A stretch of DNA of 5,922 nt from Acidobacteriaceae bacterium. GTDB taxonomy: Bacteria > Acidobacteriota > Terriglobia > Terriglobales > Acidobacteriaceae. Shown piece after piece: positions 1-4,515 of this stretch. The stretch is taken from assembly GCA_003156235.1 (NCBI GenBank), contig PMGP01000251.1:1-5922 (forward strand), given 5' to 3'. Under the pieces are notes generated by a model that saw nothing but the letters and a program-made list of their open reading frames with translations, had not been told where the DNA came from and searched no databases. Within the stretch, counting starts at the first letter, position 1, and every line of letters begins with the position of its first letter. A program made the position numbers and the translations under genes.

Positions 1-22
1 TCGAATCCCGTTGGGGGTGCCA
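1..22 (+). tRNA. 3' end of a tRNA gene (5' part outside the window)
   Basis: The first bases fit the end of a tRNA in register. Bases 1-6 match positions 55-60 of a T-loop (TCGAAT), bases 7-11 (CCCGT) the 3' side of the T-stem, bases 12-18 (TGGGGGT) the 3' side of the acceptor stem, base 19 a G discriminator, and 20-22 an encoded CCA. The complete gene should begin with ACCCCCA and have ACGGG before the T-loop, both left of the window. The isotype cannot be read because the anticodon is missing. Only 22 bases are visible, so a chance match is possible, but the exact register of the CCA makes a tRNA the best reading. Confidence 0.62.
1..22. other. Putative attachment site (one end of an integrated element)
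   Basis: A tRNA 3' end directly beside a site-specific recombinase gene is the usual picture of an att junction, where the element restores the tRNA end. The recombinase is transcribed toward this site. I saw no second copy of these 22 bases in the window; the best partial match is 8 bases at 5810-5817, too short to count. The other junction would lie right of the window. The window edge falling inside the tRNA could reflect an assembly break at a repeated att sequence. This is inference from layout. Confidence 0.4.
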
Positions 23-1501
23 CGCGGGACTTCGAGCCTTCGCGATGTCAAAAAGCAGTTCAGGCACTAGCGATTCAGTGGTTTGAAGTCTCTTGTCCTT
101 GCAAATGACCTTTCCACGTAGGAGTACAAACACGAAGGCTGCCTTGTCAACGTCGGGCATCCCATCGAAGACTTCTTTCAGGTTCGATAGAAGTCCTTCC
201 AACACCTCCAAGGCGACATCGAGGTCAACCGCACCTTCGACTTCCAATTCAGCAATTCGGACCTGCTTATTCGCAACTTCTTGTTGGAGCTTCCCAACCC
301 TGTCTGCGAGTCTTGCTCGGTCCATCGTCGGGTTCTTCGGCATTACGAGTTCGTCTTCGAGTGCCTCTAGCAACTCAATGTCCTTGTCCACTCCGCGCTG
401 AAGTTCACGCCGTTGAGCATCGAAGTTCTTGTTCTCCGCGCCCACTGCACTTTGGAGTGACTTCTTGATCTCAACAGCGAGGTCAGTCGGTACCTTCAAC
501 TTTTCGAGAAGATCATCCAGCTGCTGGTGGGCGTCCCACATTGGAATGGCTTCCTTTCGACAGTGAAAGCACCTGTAGTAGTGATACCGACCCTGCTTCG
601 GGTGGTCGCCAGTGAACTTGCCTCCGCAACTCCCGCAGACGAGCACCGGCTTTAGGAAGAAGGGGTCAGAATTTGGCGTACTTACTCGCGGCTTTCCCTC
701 TAGGACTACTTGAACCGCGTTGAAGGTTTCATCGCTCACGATTGCACGCCAATTGCCCTTGACCACCCCATCCGTCAATTTCGTTTGCTGGCGTGCCGTG
801 TACACAATGTTCTTGGCGACTCGAATAACGAACTTGAGGTTCCGATTGCCTTCTGACAACCTCGCTCTCTTGGAGAATGCGTCGAAGTCTTCAAGTCTGG
901 CGGCGACATCAACGGGTTTTTCTCCCTGGCGAAGTGACTCCATTATCAAGCAAACGAGTTCGGCCTCTTCTGGAACTACCATGAGGCAGTCCTCACCCCT
1001 CCTCTTGTCTCCCTTTCGGTAGCCGAAAGGTGCGGAGTGCATCCACTCACCGCTCTTAGCGAGTGAGGCCATTCTTTCGCGCGTTGCGCGTGCCTTGACT
1101 TCGTTGTCAAACTGCGCCAATCCCGAGTTCAGAATGAAAAAGAGGCGATCTTCCGGAGAGTTGGTGTAGGTCTTGGTTGCGTCTCGAAAGAGGATGCCTT
1201 TGTTCTGCAATTCGATCATCATTCCGATACCGTCGTAGTGATTCCTGGTCAACCTCGAAGTGTCAAACGTCATAAAGAAGTCACCGGGCTTGAGTTGTCG
1301 CTTGGCCGTCTTCAACGCTTCCAGTAGTTCTGGTCGATTGTCCTTGTTCTTTGCGGACACGCCCAGTTCGACGAAAACTCTCAGGACAGCAATGCCCTCG
1401 CTGTCACATATTCCACGCGAGCGTCTCTCCTGAAACGCAAGAGAATCTCCTTCCACCTGTTCCTCGGTACTCACTCTCGTATAGATGATCGCTTGCTTCA
1501 C
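1..1501 (-). CDS. Large serine recombinase (integrase), 3' end beyond the left edge
   Basis: Site-specific recombinase that would integrate and excise the element by double-strand breaks through a 5'-phosphoserine link. At least 500 codons are open with no stop, so the gene runs off the left edge. With the GTG start at 1501, the resolvase domain covers about residues 1-145: YTRVS at 7-11 with Ser11 as nucleophile and Arg9, and SRLTRN at 82-87 giving two further catalytic arginines. The recombinase domain begins near APFGYR (157-162). A zinc ribbon follows with Cys289, Cys292, Cys311 and Cys314, then a coiled-coil-rich stretch at about 345-425. The length is normal for the family, so the stop should lie just outside. 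The start is supported by AAAGGAG five bases upstream. The frame is also open upstream to an ATG at 1654, which would add 51 residues. The last seven codons run antisense through the tRNA end. Confidence 0.95.
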   Translation of the reverse strand, partial: MKQAIIYTRVSTEEQVEGDSLAFQERRSRGICDSEGIAVLRVFVELGVSAKNKDNRPELLEALKTAKRQLKPGDFFMTFDTSRLTRNHYDGIGMMIELQNKGILFRDATKTYTNSPEDRLFFILNSGLAQFDNEVKARATRERMASLAKSGEWMHSAPFGYRKGDKRRGEDCLMVVPEEAELVCLIMESLRQGEKPVDVAARLEDFDAFSKRARLSEGNRNLKFVIRVAKNIVYTARQQTKLTDGVVKGNWRAIVSDETFNAVQVVLEGKPRVSTPNSDPFFLKPVLVCGSCGGKFTGDHPKQGRYHYYRCFHCRKEAIPMWDAHQQLDDLLEKLKVPTDLAVEIKKSLQSAVGAENKNFDAQRRELQRGVDKDIELLEALEDELVMPKNPTMDRARLADRVGKLQQEVANKQVRIAELEVEGAVDLDVALEVLEGLLSNLKEVFDGMPDVDKAAFVFVLLRGKVICKDKRLQTTESLVPELLFDIAKARSPAWHPQRDS

Positions 1502-1506
1502 TTTGA

Positions 1507-1513
1507 CTCCTTT
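1507..1513 (-). promoter_or_regulatory. Ribosome binding site deciding the recombinase start
   Basis: On the minus strand AAAGGAG lies five bases before GTG at 1501, ideal Shine-Dalgarno placement. It places the start four residues before the conserved IIYTRVS strand, as in most serine recombinases, and favours GTG 1501 over the upstream in-frame ATG at 1654. Confidence 0.75.
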
Positions 1514-1604
1514 CTTGTAGGGCTCCATGAAGGAGGCAACGAACCCCCGAAGTCCTTCTTCAACTGATTGACATTGCACTTCAACAAGATAGAAAGCTGA
1601 GGGC

Positions 1605-1790
1605 TCATTCGGTAATCTCCGTTCCGCTTCGGTCACTTTCGGTGGATGTTTCATCCTCCAGAACTCGTCGTGACCGCTGCTTAAGAATCGTGAACGTGGC
1701 CCGCACAAACGCGTCAACCACAGTGCTGAACTCCTTGGATAGCGCAGTGTCCTCGTCCAAGGCCGTTGATCGCTGTTCCACGGCGACCAT
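1605..1790 (-). CDS. Small acidic hypothetical protein in the recombinase operon
   Basis: A 61-residue protein that I do not recognise. The middle (about residues 15-45) is compatible with amphipathic helix, containing a basic patch KQRSRR, and the tail from about residue 46 is hydrophilic and acidic, rich in E, S, T and D. There is no signal peptide or membrane segment. ATG 1790 is preceded by GGAGGTGAGG (1797-1806), and the upstream small gene ends only 3 nt before it, so the two are surely co-translated. The recombinase GTG lies about 100 nt downstream on the same strand. Small genes next to serine integrases sometimes encode directionality factors or regulators; that role is only a guess from position. 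Its 3' end overlaps the upstream extension of the recombinase frame. Confidence 0.65.
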   Translation of the reverse strand: MVAVEQRSTALDEDTALSKEFSTVVDAFVRATFTILKQRSRRVLEDETSTESDRSGTEITE

Positions 1791-1793
1791 TGA

Positions 1794-1976
1794 CTACCTC
1801 ACCTCCAGAAAGTGAGGGTTTCGCGTCGTAGCGACCGCGTTGGTCGTTAGTCGAAAAAGATAGCCAGAGGGTGTATCAGTCTGGCACTCGCGCAACGTGA
1901 TCGCATCGAGCTCGTGACCCAGCTCAAAGGGCGACCAGAGGAGTTGCGACGTTCCGAATGGATTTGAGTTATTCAT
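1794..1976 (-). CDS. Small hypothetical protein, first gene of the recombinase operon
   Basis: A 60-residue protein of unknown family, starting MNNSNPF. It has no signal peptide, membrane segment or recognisable DNA-binding motif. I chose ATG 1976 because AAGGA lies eight bases before it and because the longer frame, open to about 2195, codes for low-quality sequence rich in R, T and S across a region packed with repeats. The stop TAG (1794-1796) sits inside the ribosome binding region of the next gene, which begins 3 nt later, indicating translational coupling. Its position at the head of the integrase operon suggests a role in controlling integration or excision, but nothing in the sequence proves this. 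Confidence 0.6.
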   Translation of the reverse strand: MNNSNPFGTSQLLWSPFELGHELDAITLRECQTDTPSGYLFRLTTNAVATTRNPHFLEVR

Positions 1977-2073
1977 GGCGGTGTCCTTGCCCAAAATTGG
2001 GCTAACGGGTTGACACCGCAAAGTGCTTGTCGCCAGTTTGGGCATAGCAGGGCCAACGTCAGTTGGACACCGC
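1977..2073. repeat. Three copies of a GACACCGC motif
   Basis: Two direct plus-strand copies share GTTG(G)ACACCGC, at 2009-2019 and 2062-2073, about 53 bases apart. A third copy is inverted at 1977-1986 (GGCGGTGTCC on the plus strand) and touches the start codon of the gene that starts at 1976. I found no other copy in the window. Such a cluster upstream of an integrase operon suits binding sites for a regulator or accessory protein. Confidence 0.5.
1989..2002. promoter_or_regulatory. Inverted repeat, possible operator in the integrase operon leader
   Basis: GCCCAA-AA-TTGGGC has perfect 6-base arms around a 2-base centre. It lies just upstream of the ribosome binding site of the gene starting at 1976. 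A dimeric repressor site or a short leader hairpin would both fit. Confidence 0.4.
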
Positions 2074-2229
2074 TCATCACCCCTCGGCTTGACGATTGTT
2101 CTCCGGTAACGAGTAACGAAACTCTGGCGACCTTTGAAGTGAAAAGAGGTTACCAGTCGCGCTGTGCGCTGTGCAACTGAAACCGCCATTGACAACTGGT
2201 GGGAGCGCCTGAAACGATGGACCTAAGAG

Positions 2230-2259
2230 TTGCCAGAAGTCTCGACAAATCTCTGGCAA
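2230..2259. promoter_or_regulatory. 30-base inverted repeat, possible operator
   Basis: TTGCCAGA (2230-2237) and TCTGGCAA (2252-2259) are perfect 8-base arms 14 bases apart. The repeat ends 10 bases before the TATAAA box at 2270, so a bound protein would cover the -35 region of that promoter. As RNA it could form a hairpin with a 14-base loop. Confidence 0.45.
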
Positions 2260-2269
2260 GTGGATTGTC

Positions 2270-2295
2270 TATAAATTCGCGATGGGCAACTCGCG
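2270..2295 (+). promoter_or_regulatory. Putative -10 box and leader hairpin for the gene at 2325
   Basis: TATAAA at 2270-2275 resembles a -10 box, and no good -35 sits at normal spacing. Just downstream, CGCGA (2278-2282) and TCGCG (2291-2295) could pair in the leader RNA. Transcription would start near 2282 and leave a leader of about 40 bases ending in a strong ribosome binding site. Confidence 0.35.
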
Positions 2296-2324
2296 TGTCT
2301 TGAGAATTGAAGTCGGAGGGTGAA

Positions 2325-2693
2325 GTGGGCGAGGCCGAAGAACGCTACTGGCAAGCTGTCCAGAGTGACCATGGCGATGGTCACGAGCGAGCATTTGATG
2401 CAGCGTTGCCGTGGTCTGACCGCTTCGAATTCATGGGGCGGGAGATTGAACGGCAAGCGGAGCTCTTCCGGCTGTGTCAGGATGCTCGCGACGAGGCGCT
2501 CATGGAAATATTTGAACCGCCGAGGCGAGGGTTTGGTAAAAGGCAACACGAATTCGCCGAAATCTGGCCGAAGCAAGTTCTTTCCCATGAGAACCTCCTT
2601 CGGTATTTGATTGATCAGATGGATCTCATGCGTTTGCGGAAACCTCGGGTCAACGACGAAGCACATCAGCCTCGTACTGACGACCAGGTTTAG
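2325..2693 (+). CDS. Hypothetical protein, 122 aa, charged and helical
   Basis: I do not recognise this protein. It is soluble, highly charged and mostly helix-forming, rich in E, R, Q and L, with no signal peptide or membrane segment and one cysteine. The middle reads as long amphipathic helix (around REIERQAELFRLCQDARDEA), and the C-terminal 15 residues look disordered. GTG 2325 is preferred over TTG 2307 because GGAGG ends five bases before it. The opposite strand carries a long open frame (2223-2726), but its residue composition is typical of a shadow. The gene is convergent with the XRE regulator, 61 bases from its stop, with no clear terminator between. A defence, anti-repressor or regulatory role is possible but unsupported. 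Confidence 0.65.
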   Translation: MGEAEERYWQAVQSDHGDGHERAFDAALPWSDRFEFMGREIERQAELFRLCQDARDEALMEIFEPPRRGFGKRQHEFAEIWPKQVLSHENLLRYLIDQMDLMRLRKPRVNDEAHQPRTDDQV

Positions 2694-2754
2694 GCTGACT
2701 GGGACTTGATAGCAAGCCTGCGCCACATGAAATTGCGGCCACTATCCAGATTTC

Positions 2755-3009
2755 TTAGGAACTGCGAGGCTCGCTCCAGTGGAGGCCTTCGATCAATGAG
2801 CCAGCGTTGACCTCTAAACCATCCGCCAGCCTAAGAAGGCTCTGCAAACTCACGTTGCGCTCTCCTCGTTCCACTGAGCTAACGAAAGTGAAGTGGAGGC
2901 CGATCCTATCGGCGAGTTCCATTTGGCTCCAGCCAAGTTCGAGACGCTTGGATCGCACACGATGGCCAAATTCCGTCTGTGCTGGATAACGCTTAACGGA
3001 CCTGCCCAT
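2755..3009 (-). CDS. XRE/Cro-family helix-turn-helix repressor
   Basis: An 84-residue single-domain DNA-binding protein. The HTH_3 fold covers about residues 14-72: FGHRVRSKR opens helix 1, GWSQMELADRIGL (26-38) forms helix 2 and the turn, TFVSSVERGERN (41-52) is the recognition helix and following loop, and SLQSLLRLADGL (54-65) is the last helix. The SxxERGxRNxSL pattern resembles restriction-modification controller (C) proteins and compact phage repressors. No restriction gene is visible nearby. It is divergent from the envelope-protein genes starting at 3094, with 84 bases between, and that spacer contains symmetric sequences suited to self-control and repression of the neighbours. ATG 3009 has only a weak Shine-Dalgarno; an earlier start is not evident. 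Confidence 0.88.
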   Translation of the reverse strand: MGRSVKRYPAQTEFGHRVRSKRLELGWSQMELADRIGLHFTFVSSVERGERNVSLQSLLRLADGLEVNAGSLIEGLHWSEPRSS

Positions 3010-3039
3010 CCGTACAGTCCAGGCAAAACAACGTCCTTA

Positions 3040-3049
3040 ATGCTAGAGT
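3040..3049. promoter_or_regulatory. Possible overlapping divergent -10 boxes
   Basis: TAGCAT on the minus strand (3040-3045) and TAGAGT on the plus strand (3044-3049) both fit TANNNT. The first would serve the XRE gene, the second the genes from 3094. Such short boxes arise by chance, so this is a weak call. Confidence 0.25.
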
Positions 3050-3055
3050 CCCTGA

Positions 3056-3078
3056 CACTAGTTTGTAGTGGGGCAAAC
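3056..3078. promoter_or_regulatory. Interleaved inverted repeats, likely XRE operator
   Basis: CACTA-GTTTG-TAGTG (3056-3070) is a perfect inverted repeat. Its centre GTTTG (3061-3065) also pairs with CAAAC (3074-3078), making a second, overlapping repeat. The block lies between the divergent XRE gene and the gene at 3094, where an autoregulated XRE dimer would bind; it covers the expected -35 of the XRE promoter if the -10 at 3040-3045 is right. Confidence 0.5.
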
Positions 3079-3093
3079 TGAAGGAGGAAGTCG

Positions 3094-3336
3094 ATGCGAA
3101 AGAGTGTGGCCATAGCCCTTGTCATCGTGGCAATAATCGCCGTGATCGCTTTGGTAGGGGCCAACTCGGGAAAACACCAAGATAAGTCTTGGAACGATGG
3201 ATTCTCAATGGGATATCCGTTCCGTGGCAGCGGAGATGCCCAAGGCCAATGCAACGATTTGTGGAACCAGGACGGTCAAAGCGCCGACAATCAAACCTTG
3301 TGGATTGACGGTTGCGTGGCAGGAATGAATTCTTAA
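3094..3336 (+). CDS. Small membrane-anchored or exported protein with WxDGxxxG motifs
   Basis: An 80-residue protein with a short basic N-terminus (MRK) and one hydrophobic helix at about 4-23, acting as a signal anchor or signal peptide. The rest is polar and likely outside the membrane. Two copies of WxDGxxxG are visible, at 33-40 (WNDGFSMG) and 70-77 (WIDGCVAG), and the only cysteines, Cys53 and Cys74, could form a disulphide. AAGGAGG lies six bases before ATG 3094, so expression is probably strong. It is the first gene of a plus-strand group of envelope proteins and faces the XRE regulator across a shared control region. I do not recognise the family; its role may be in the cell surface, entry exclusion or transfer, but this is open. 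Confidence 0.8.
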   Translation: MRKSVAIALVIVAIIAVIALVGANSGKHQDKSWNDGFSMGYPFRGSGDAQGQCNDLWNQDGQSADNQTLWIDGCVAGMNS

Positions 3337-3359
3337 ATGCCGATAGTCACAACGCTTAA

Positions 3360-3575
3360 TTGGACGGGGCTCTGTTGGGCGTTTTCGTAGTCTTCCTTTT
3401 CCTCTTCATCGGTGTTCTGTTTGCCGTGATCAAAGTGCGAAGCGACGCGGAAGAAGGCATAACGCCGAAGTGTCAGTTTTGCGGTGCAAAGATGGGCACG
3501 CAGGCGCTCGGAACGATAACCATGCCGGTATGTCAGAAGTGCGGGCGAACACAGCCCTGGGCTAGGGATAGGTGA
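3360..3575 (+). CDS. Small membrane protein with a cytoplasmic or outer zinc ribbon
   Basis: The 71-codon frame encodes one transmembrane helix (about residues 4-24, rich in F, L and V), a short charged linker, then a zinc ribbon with CxxC at 38-41 and CxxC at 58-61, ending in a basic tail. The start is uncertain: TTG 3360 directly follows an in-frame stop and lacks a Shine-Dalgarno site. An ATG at 3337, right after the stop of the previous gene, opens a different frame that would join this one if GGGG at 3366-3369 had one more G, giving a more natural N-terminus. The 3' end overlaps the next gene by 4 nt (GTGA), so the two are coupled. No family was recognised. Confidence 0.7.
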   Translation: MDGALLGVFVVFLFLFIGVLFAVIKVRSDAEEGITPKCQFCGAKMGTQALGTITMPVCQKCGRTQPWARDR

Positions 3576-4021
3576 GTGAATTGAGAAGACGACTGACTCT
3601 ATTAGTGGGACTGGCCGTAGTCTGTGGGAGCGTCATCGTTGGTGCGCCGACGTTGCCAGCGGGAGCAAGTTCATGGACAACGTACTCGGCTCAATGCAGC
3701 AAATGGATAGACGACATCCCGAAGTTGGACTCGTACATCATCGAGGACAACAGCGACGGGAATAGGACTGCGCTTACGGCATCTATCGTCGCAATGTACG
3801 AAGATGGGAAACTTATCGCGGCTTGCGACACTTCTCCTGACGCTCAGCTCAACAGCATTGCGCGCCGGTGGGGCGCAGCGATCAAAGATTCCGGAGCGTA
3901 TGGCTACGTGTGGGTGACTCACGATACGACGACGAACTTGCTGAACTTCGTGTCGGCTGAAGACAACGCTAAGAAGTACGAAAATCAGTTCGCCAATCGT
4001 TTGGCGGTTCTTGGCCGTTGA
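3572..4021 (+). CDS. Secreted hypothetical protein with signal peptide
   Basis: A 149-residue precursor. RRR at 5-7 is followed by a hydrophobic core (8-25) and an AxA-like site (AGA at 30-32), predicting cleavage before Ser33 and a mature protein of about 117 residues. Cys42 and Cys85 could form a disulphide outside the cell. The mature part is mixed helix and strand with aromatic residues (YGYVWV at 110-115). Cys18 is inside the signal core and is not placed like a lipobox. GTG 3572 overlaps the previous stop by 4 nt, a standard coupling arrangement. The family is unknown. Together with the two preceding membrane proteins it suggests an envelope-located function. Confidence 0.82.
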   Translation: MSELRRRLTLLVGLAVVCGSVIVGAPTLPAGASSWTTYSAQCSKWIDDIPKLDSYIIEDNSDGNRTALTASIVAMYEDGKLIAACDTSPDAQLNSIARRWGAAIKDSGAYGYVWVTHDTTTNLLNFVSAEDNAKKYENQFANRLAVLGR

Positions 4022-4151
4022 TGCATGTCGTGAAAGATTCCTACCATGCGCGCGAAGGCGTCGAGACGCAACCAAGGTAGTGACTGCGCCCAACCGAGCA
4101 CTGCTAAAGGGATGAGTCCTTCGATGCCCCGCTTCGAGGAGGGGAGACTTC

Positions 4152-4364
4152 TTGGTCAAGCTCCATGACGTAAAGAGTCACTCCGAGTCGGAACTACTGC
4201 CAGTAGACAAGGAAGTACTCATCGTGATCCAACGCTCAGTTGGTTGGCGACTTTCCGCTGCCGGGCACCCCCCTTGGTCCAGTAAGTTGTTTGAAGGCCC
4301 TACAGGGCAAAATAGGGGCCTCTCAGGGCATTCTGGGAGTGATGAGTGGTTTTTACCTCAGTAG
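4152..4364 (+). CDS. Doubtful small ORF, 70 aa
   Basis: TTG 4152 follows GGGGAG by about five bases, which supports translation. The first 40 or so residues read plausibly as protein (LLPVDKEVLIVIQRSVGW near the middle), but the C-terminal part is translated from a G-rich, repeat-bearing stretch and looks like noncoding DNA. There is no membrane segment, cysteine or known motif. It could be a true small gene, a decayed remnant, or chance. I give it less than even odds. Confidence 0.28.
   Translation: MVKLHDVKSHSESELLPVDKEVLIVIQRSVGWRLSAAGHPPWSSKLFEGPTGQNRGLSGHSGSDEWFLPQ
4305..4337 (+). other. G-quadruplex motif
   Basis: Four G-tracts follow each other on the plus strand: 4305-4307, 4315-4318, 4326-4328 and 4335-4337, with loops of 7, 7 and 6 bases, which meets the usual G3+N1-7 rule. 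Two of the tracts sit in repeated CAGGGCA (4303-4309, 4324-4330). The same stretch can also form a duplex hairpin, AGGCCC (4295-4300) with GGGCCT (4316-4321). Confidence 0.5.
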
Positions 4365-4382
4365 AATGAACTTTTGTTCATT
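4365..4382. terminator. Terminator-like AT-rich inverted repeat (could be an operator)
   Basis: AATGAAC-TTTT-GTTCATT has perfect 7-base arms and is followed by TT then AG. It ends the G-rich stretch. The stem is poor in GC and the T-run is short, so it is a weak terminator at best; a repressor-binding site is as likely. Confidence 0.35.
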
Positions 4383-4397
4383 TTAGGAAGCTTCAGG

Positions 4398-4420
4398 ATT
4401 GCGTGTTTAGATATCGCAAT
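4398..4420. promoter_or_regulatory. Inverted repeat, possible operator
   Basis: ATTGCG (4398-4403) and CGCAAT (4415-4420) are perfect arms 11 bases apart. It is one of three symmetric elements in the 165 bases upstream of the HEPN-like operon. Confidence 0.3.
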
Positions 4421-4483
4421 TTGACCGTGAAAAACCCGTTCTGGATCGCTGATGATGCGACGTACAGCTTAGAACTTGACTAA

Positions 4484-4493
4484 CTCGTACGAG
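4484..4493. promoter_or_regulatory. 10-base palindrome upstream of the HEPN-like operon
   Basis: CTCGTACGAG is a perfect palindrome 23 bases before the putative -10 box at 4516, so it overlaps the -35 zone of the predicted promoter. Autoregulation by the operon's own small protein would fit a toxin-antitoxin model, but this is inference. Confidence 0.4.
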
Positions 4494-4515
4494 CAAGATC
4501 TACCCCTTTCCGACT

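Larger units (their letters stand above)
1977..2324. other. Gene-poor regulatory region between divergent transcription units
   Basis: About 350 bases without a convincing gene lie between the minus-strand integrase operon and the plus-strand gene at 2325. The region holds three GACACCGC motifs, inverted repeats at 1989-2002, 2053-2066, 2230-2259 and 2278-2295, and a TATAAA box at 2270-2275. The density of symmetric sequences points to operators or protein-binding sites for both directions. I could not place a convincing minus-strand promoter for the integrase operon. Confidence 0.6.

Noticed and set aside
93..1022. Plus-strand frames at 93-401 and 720-1022
   Set aside because: They lie opposite the recombinase gene, are rich in S, T and R as shadows usually are, and lack ribosome binding sites.
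1498..1608. A 36-codon frame with ATGA and GTGA overlaps bridging the 61-aa gene and the recombinase
   Set aside because: The overlaps are striking, but the recombinase frame over the same bases reads more like real protein, and the short product has no recognisable feature.
2189..2194. TTGACA as a -35 box
   Set aside because: No -10 box lies 16-19 bases downstream, and the TATAAA at 2270 is much too far away.
1977..2195. Longer version of the 60-aa gene, starting near 2195
   Set aside because: The added 73 residues look noncoding and cross the repeat cluster; ATG 1976 has a suitable ribosome binding site.
2223..2726. Long minus-strand frame of 167 codons
   Set aside because: It is opposite the 122-aa gene, has shadow-like composition rich in P, F, H and C, and no ribosome binding site was evident.
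2850..3254. Minus-strand frame of 134 codons spanning the XRE gene and the control region
   Set aside because: It overlaps a clear HTH gene in another frame and the antisense of the gene at 3094.
3671..4159. Minus-strand frame of 162 codons
   Set aside because: It is antisense to the secreted-protein gene, whose signal peptide and coupled start are convincing.
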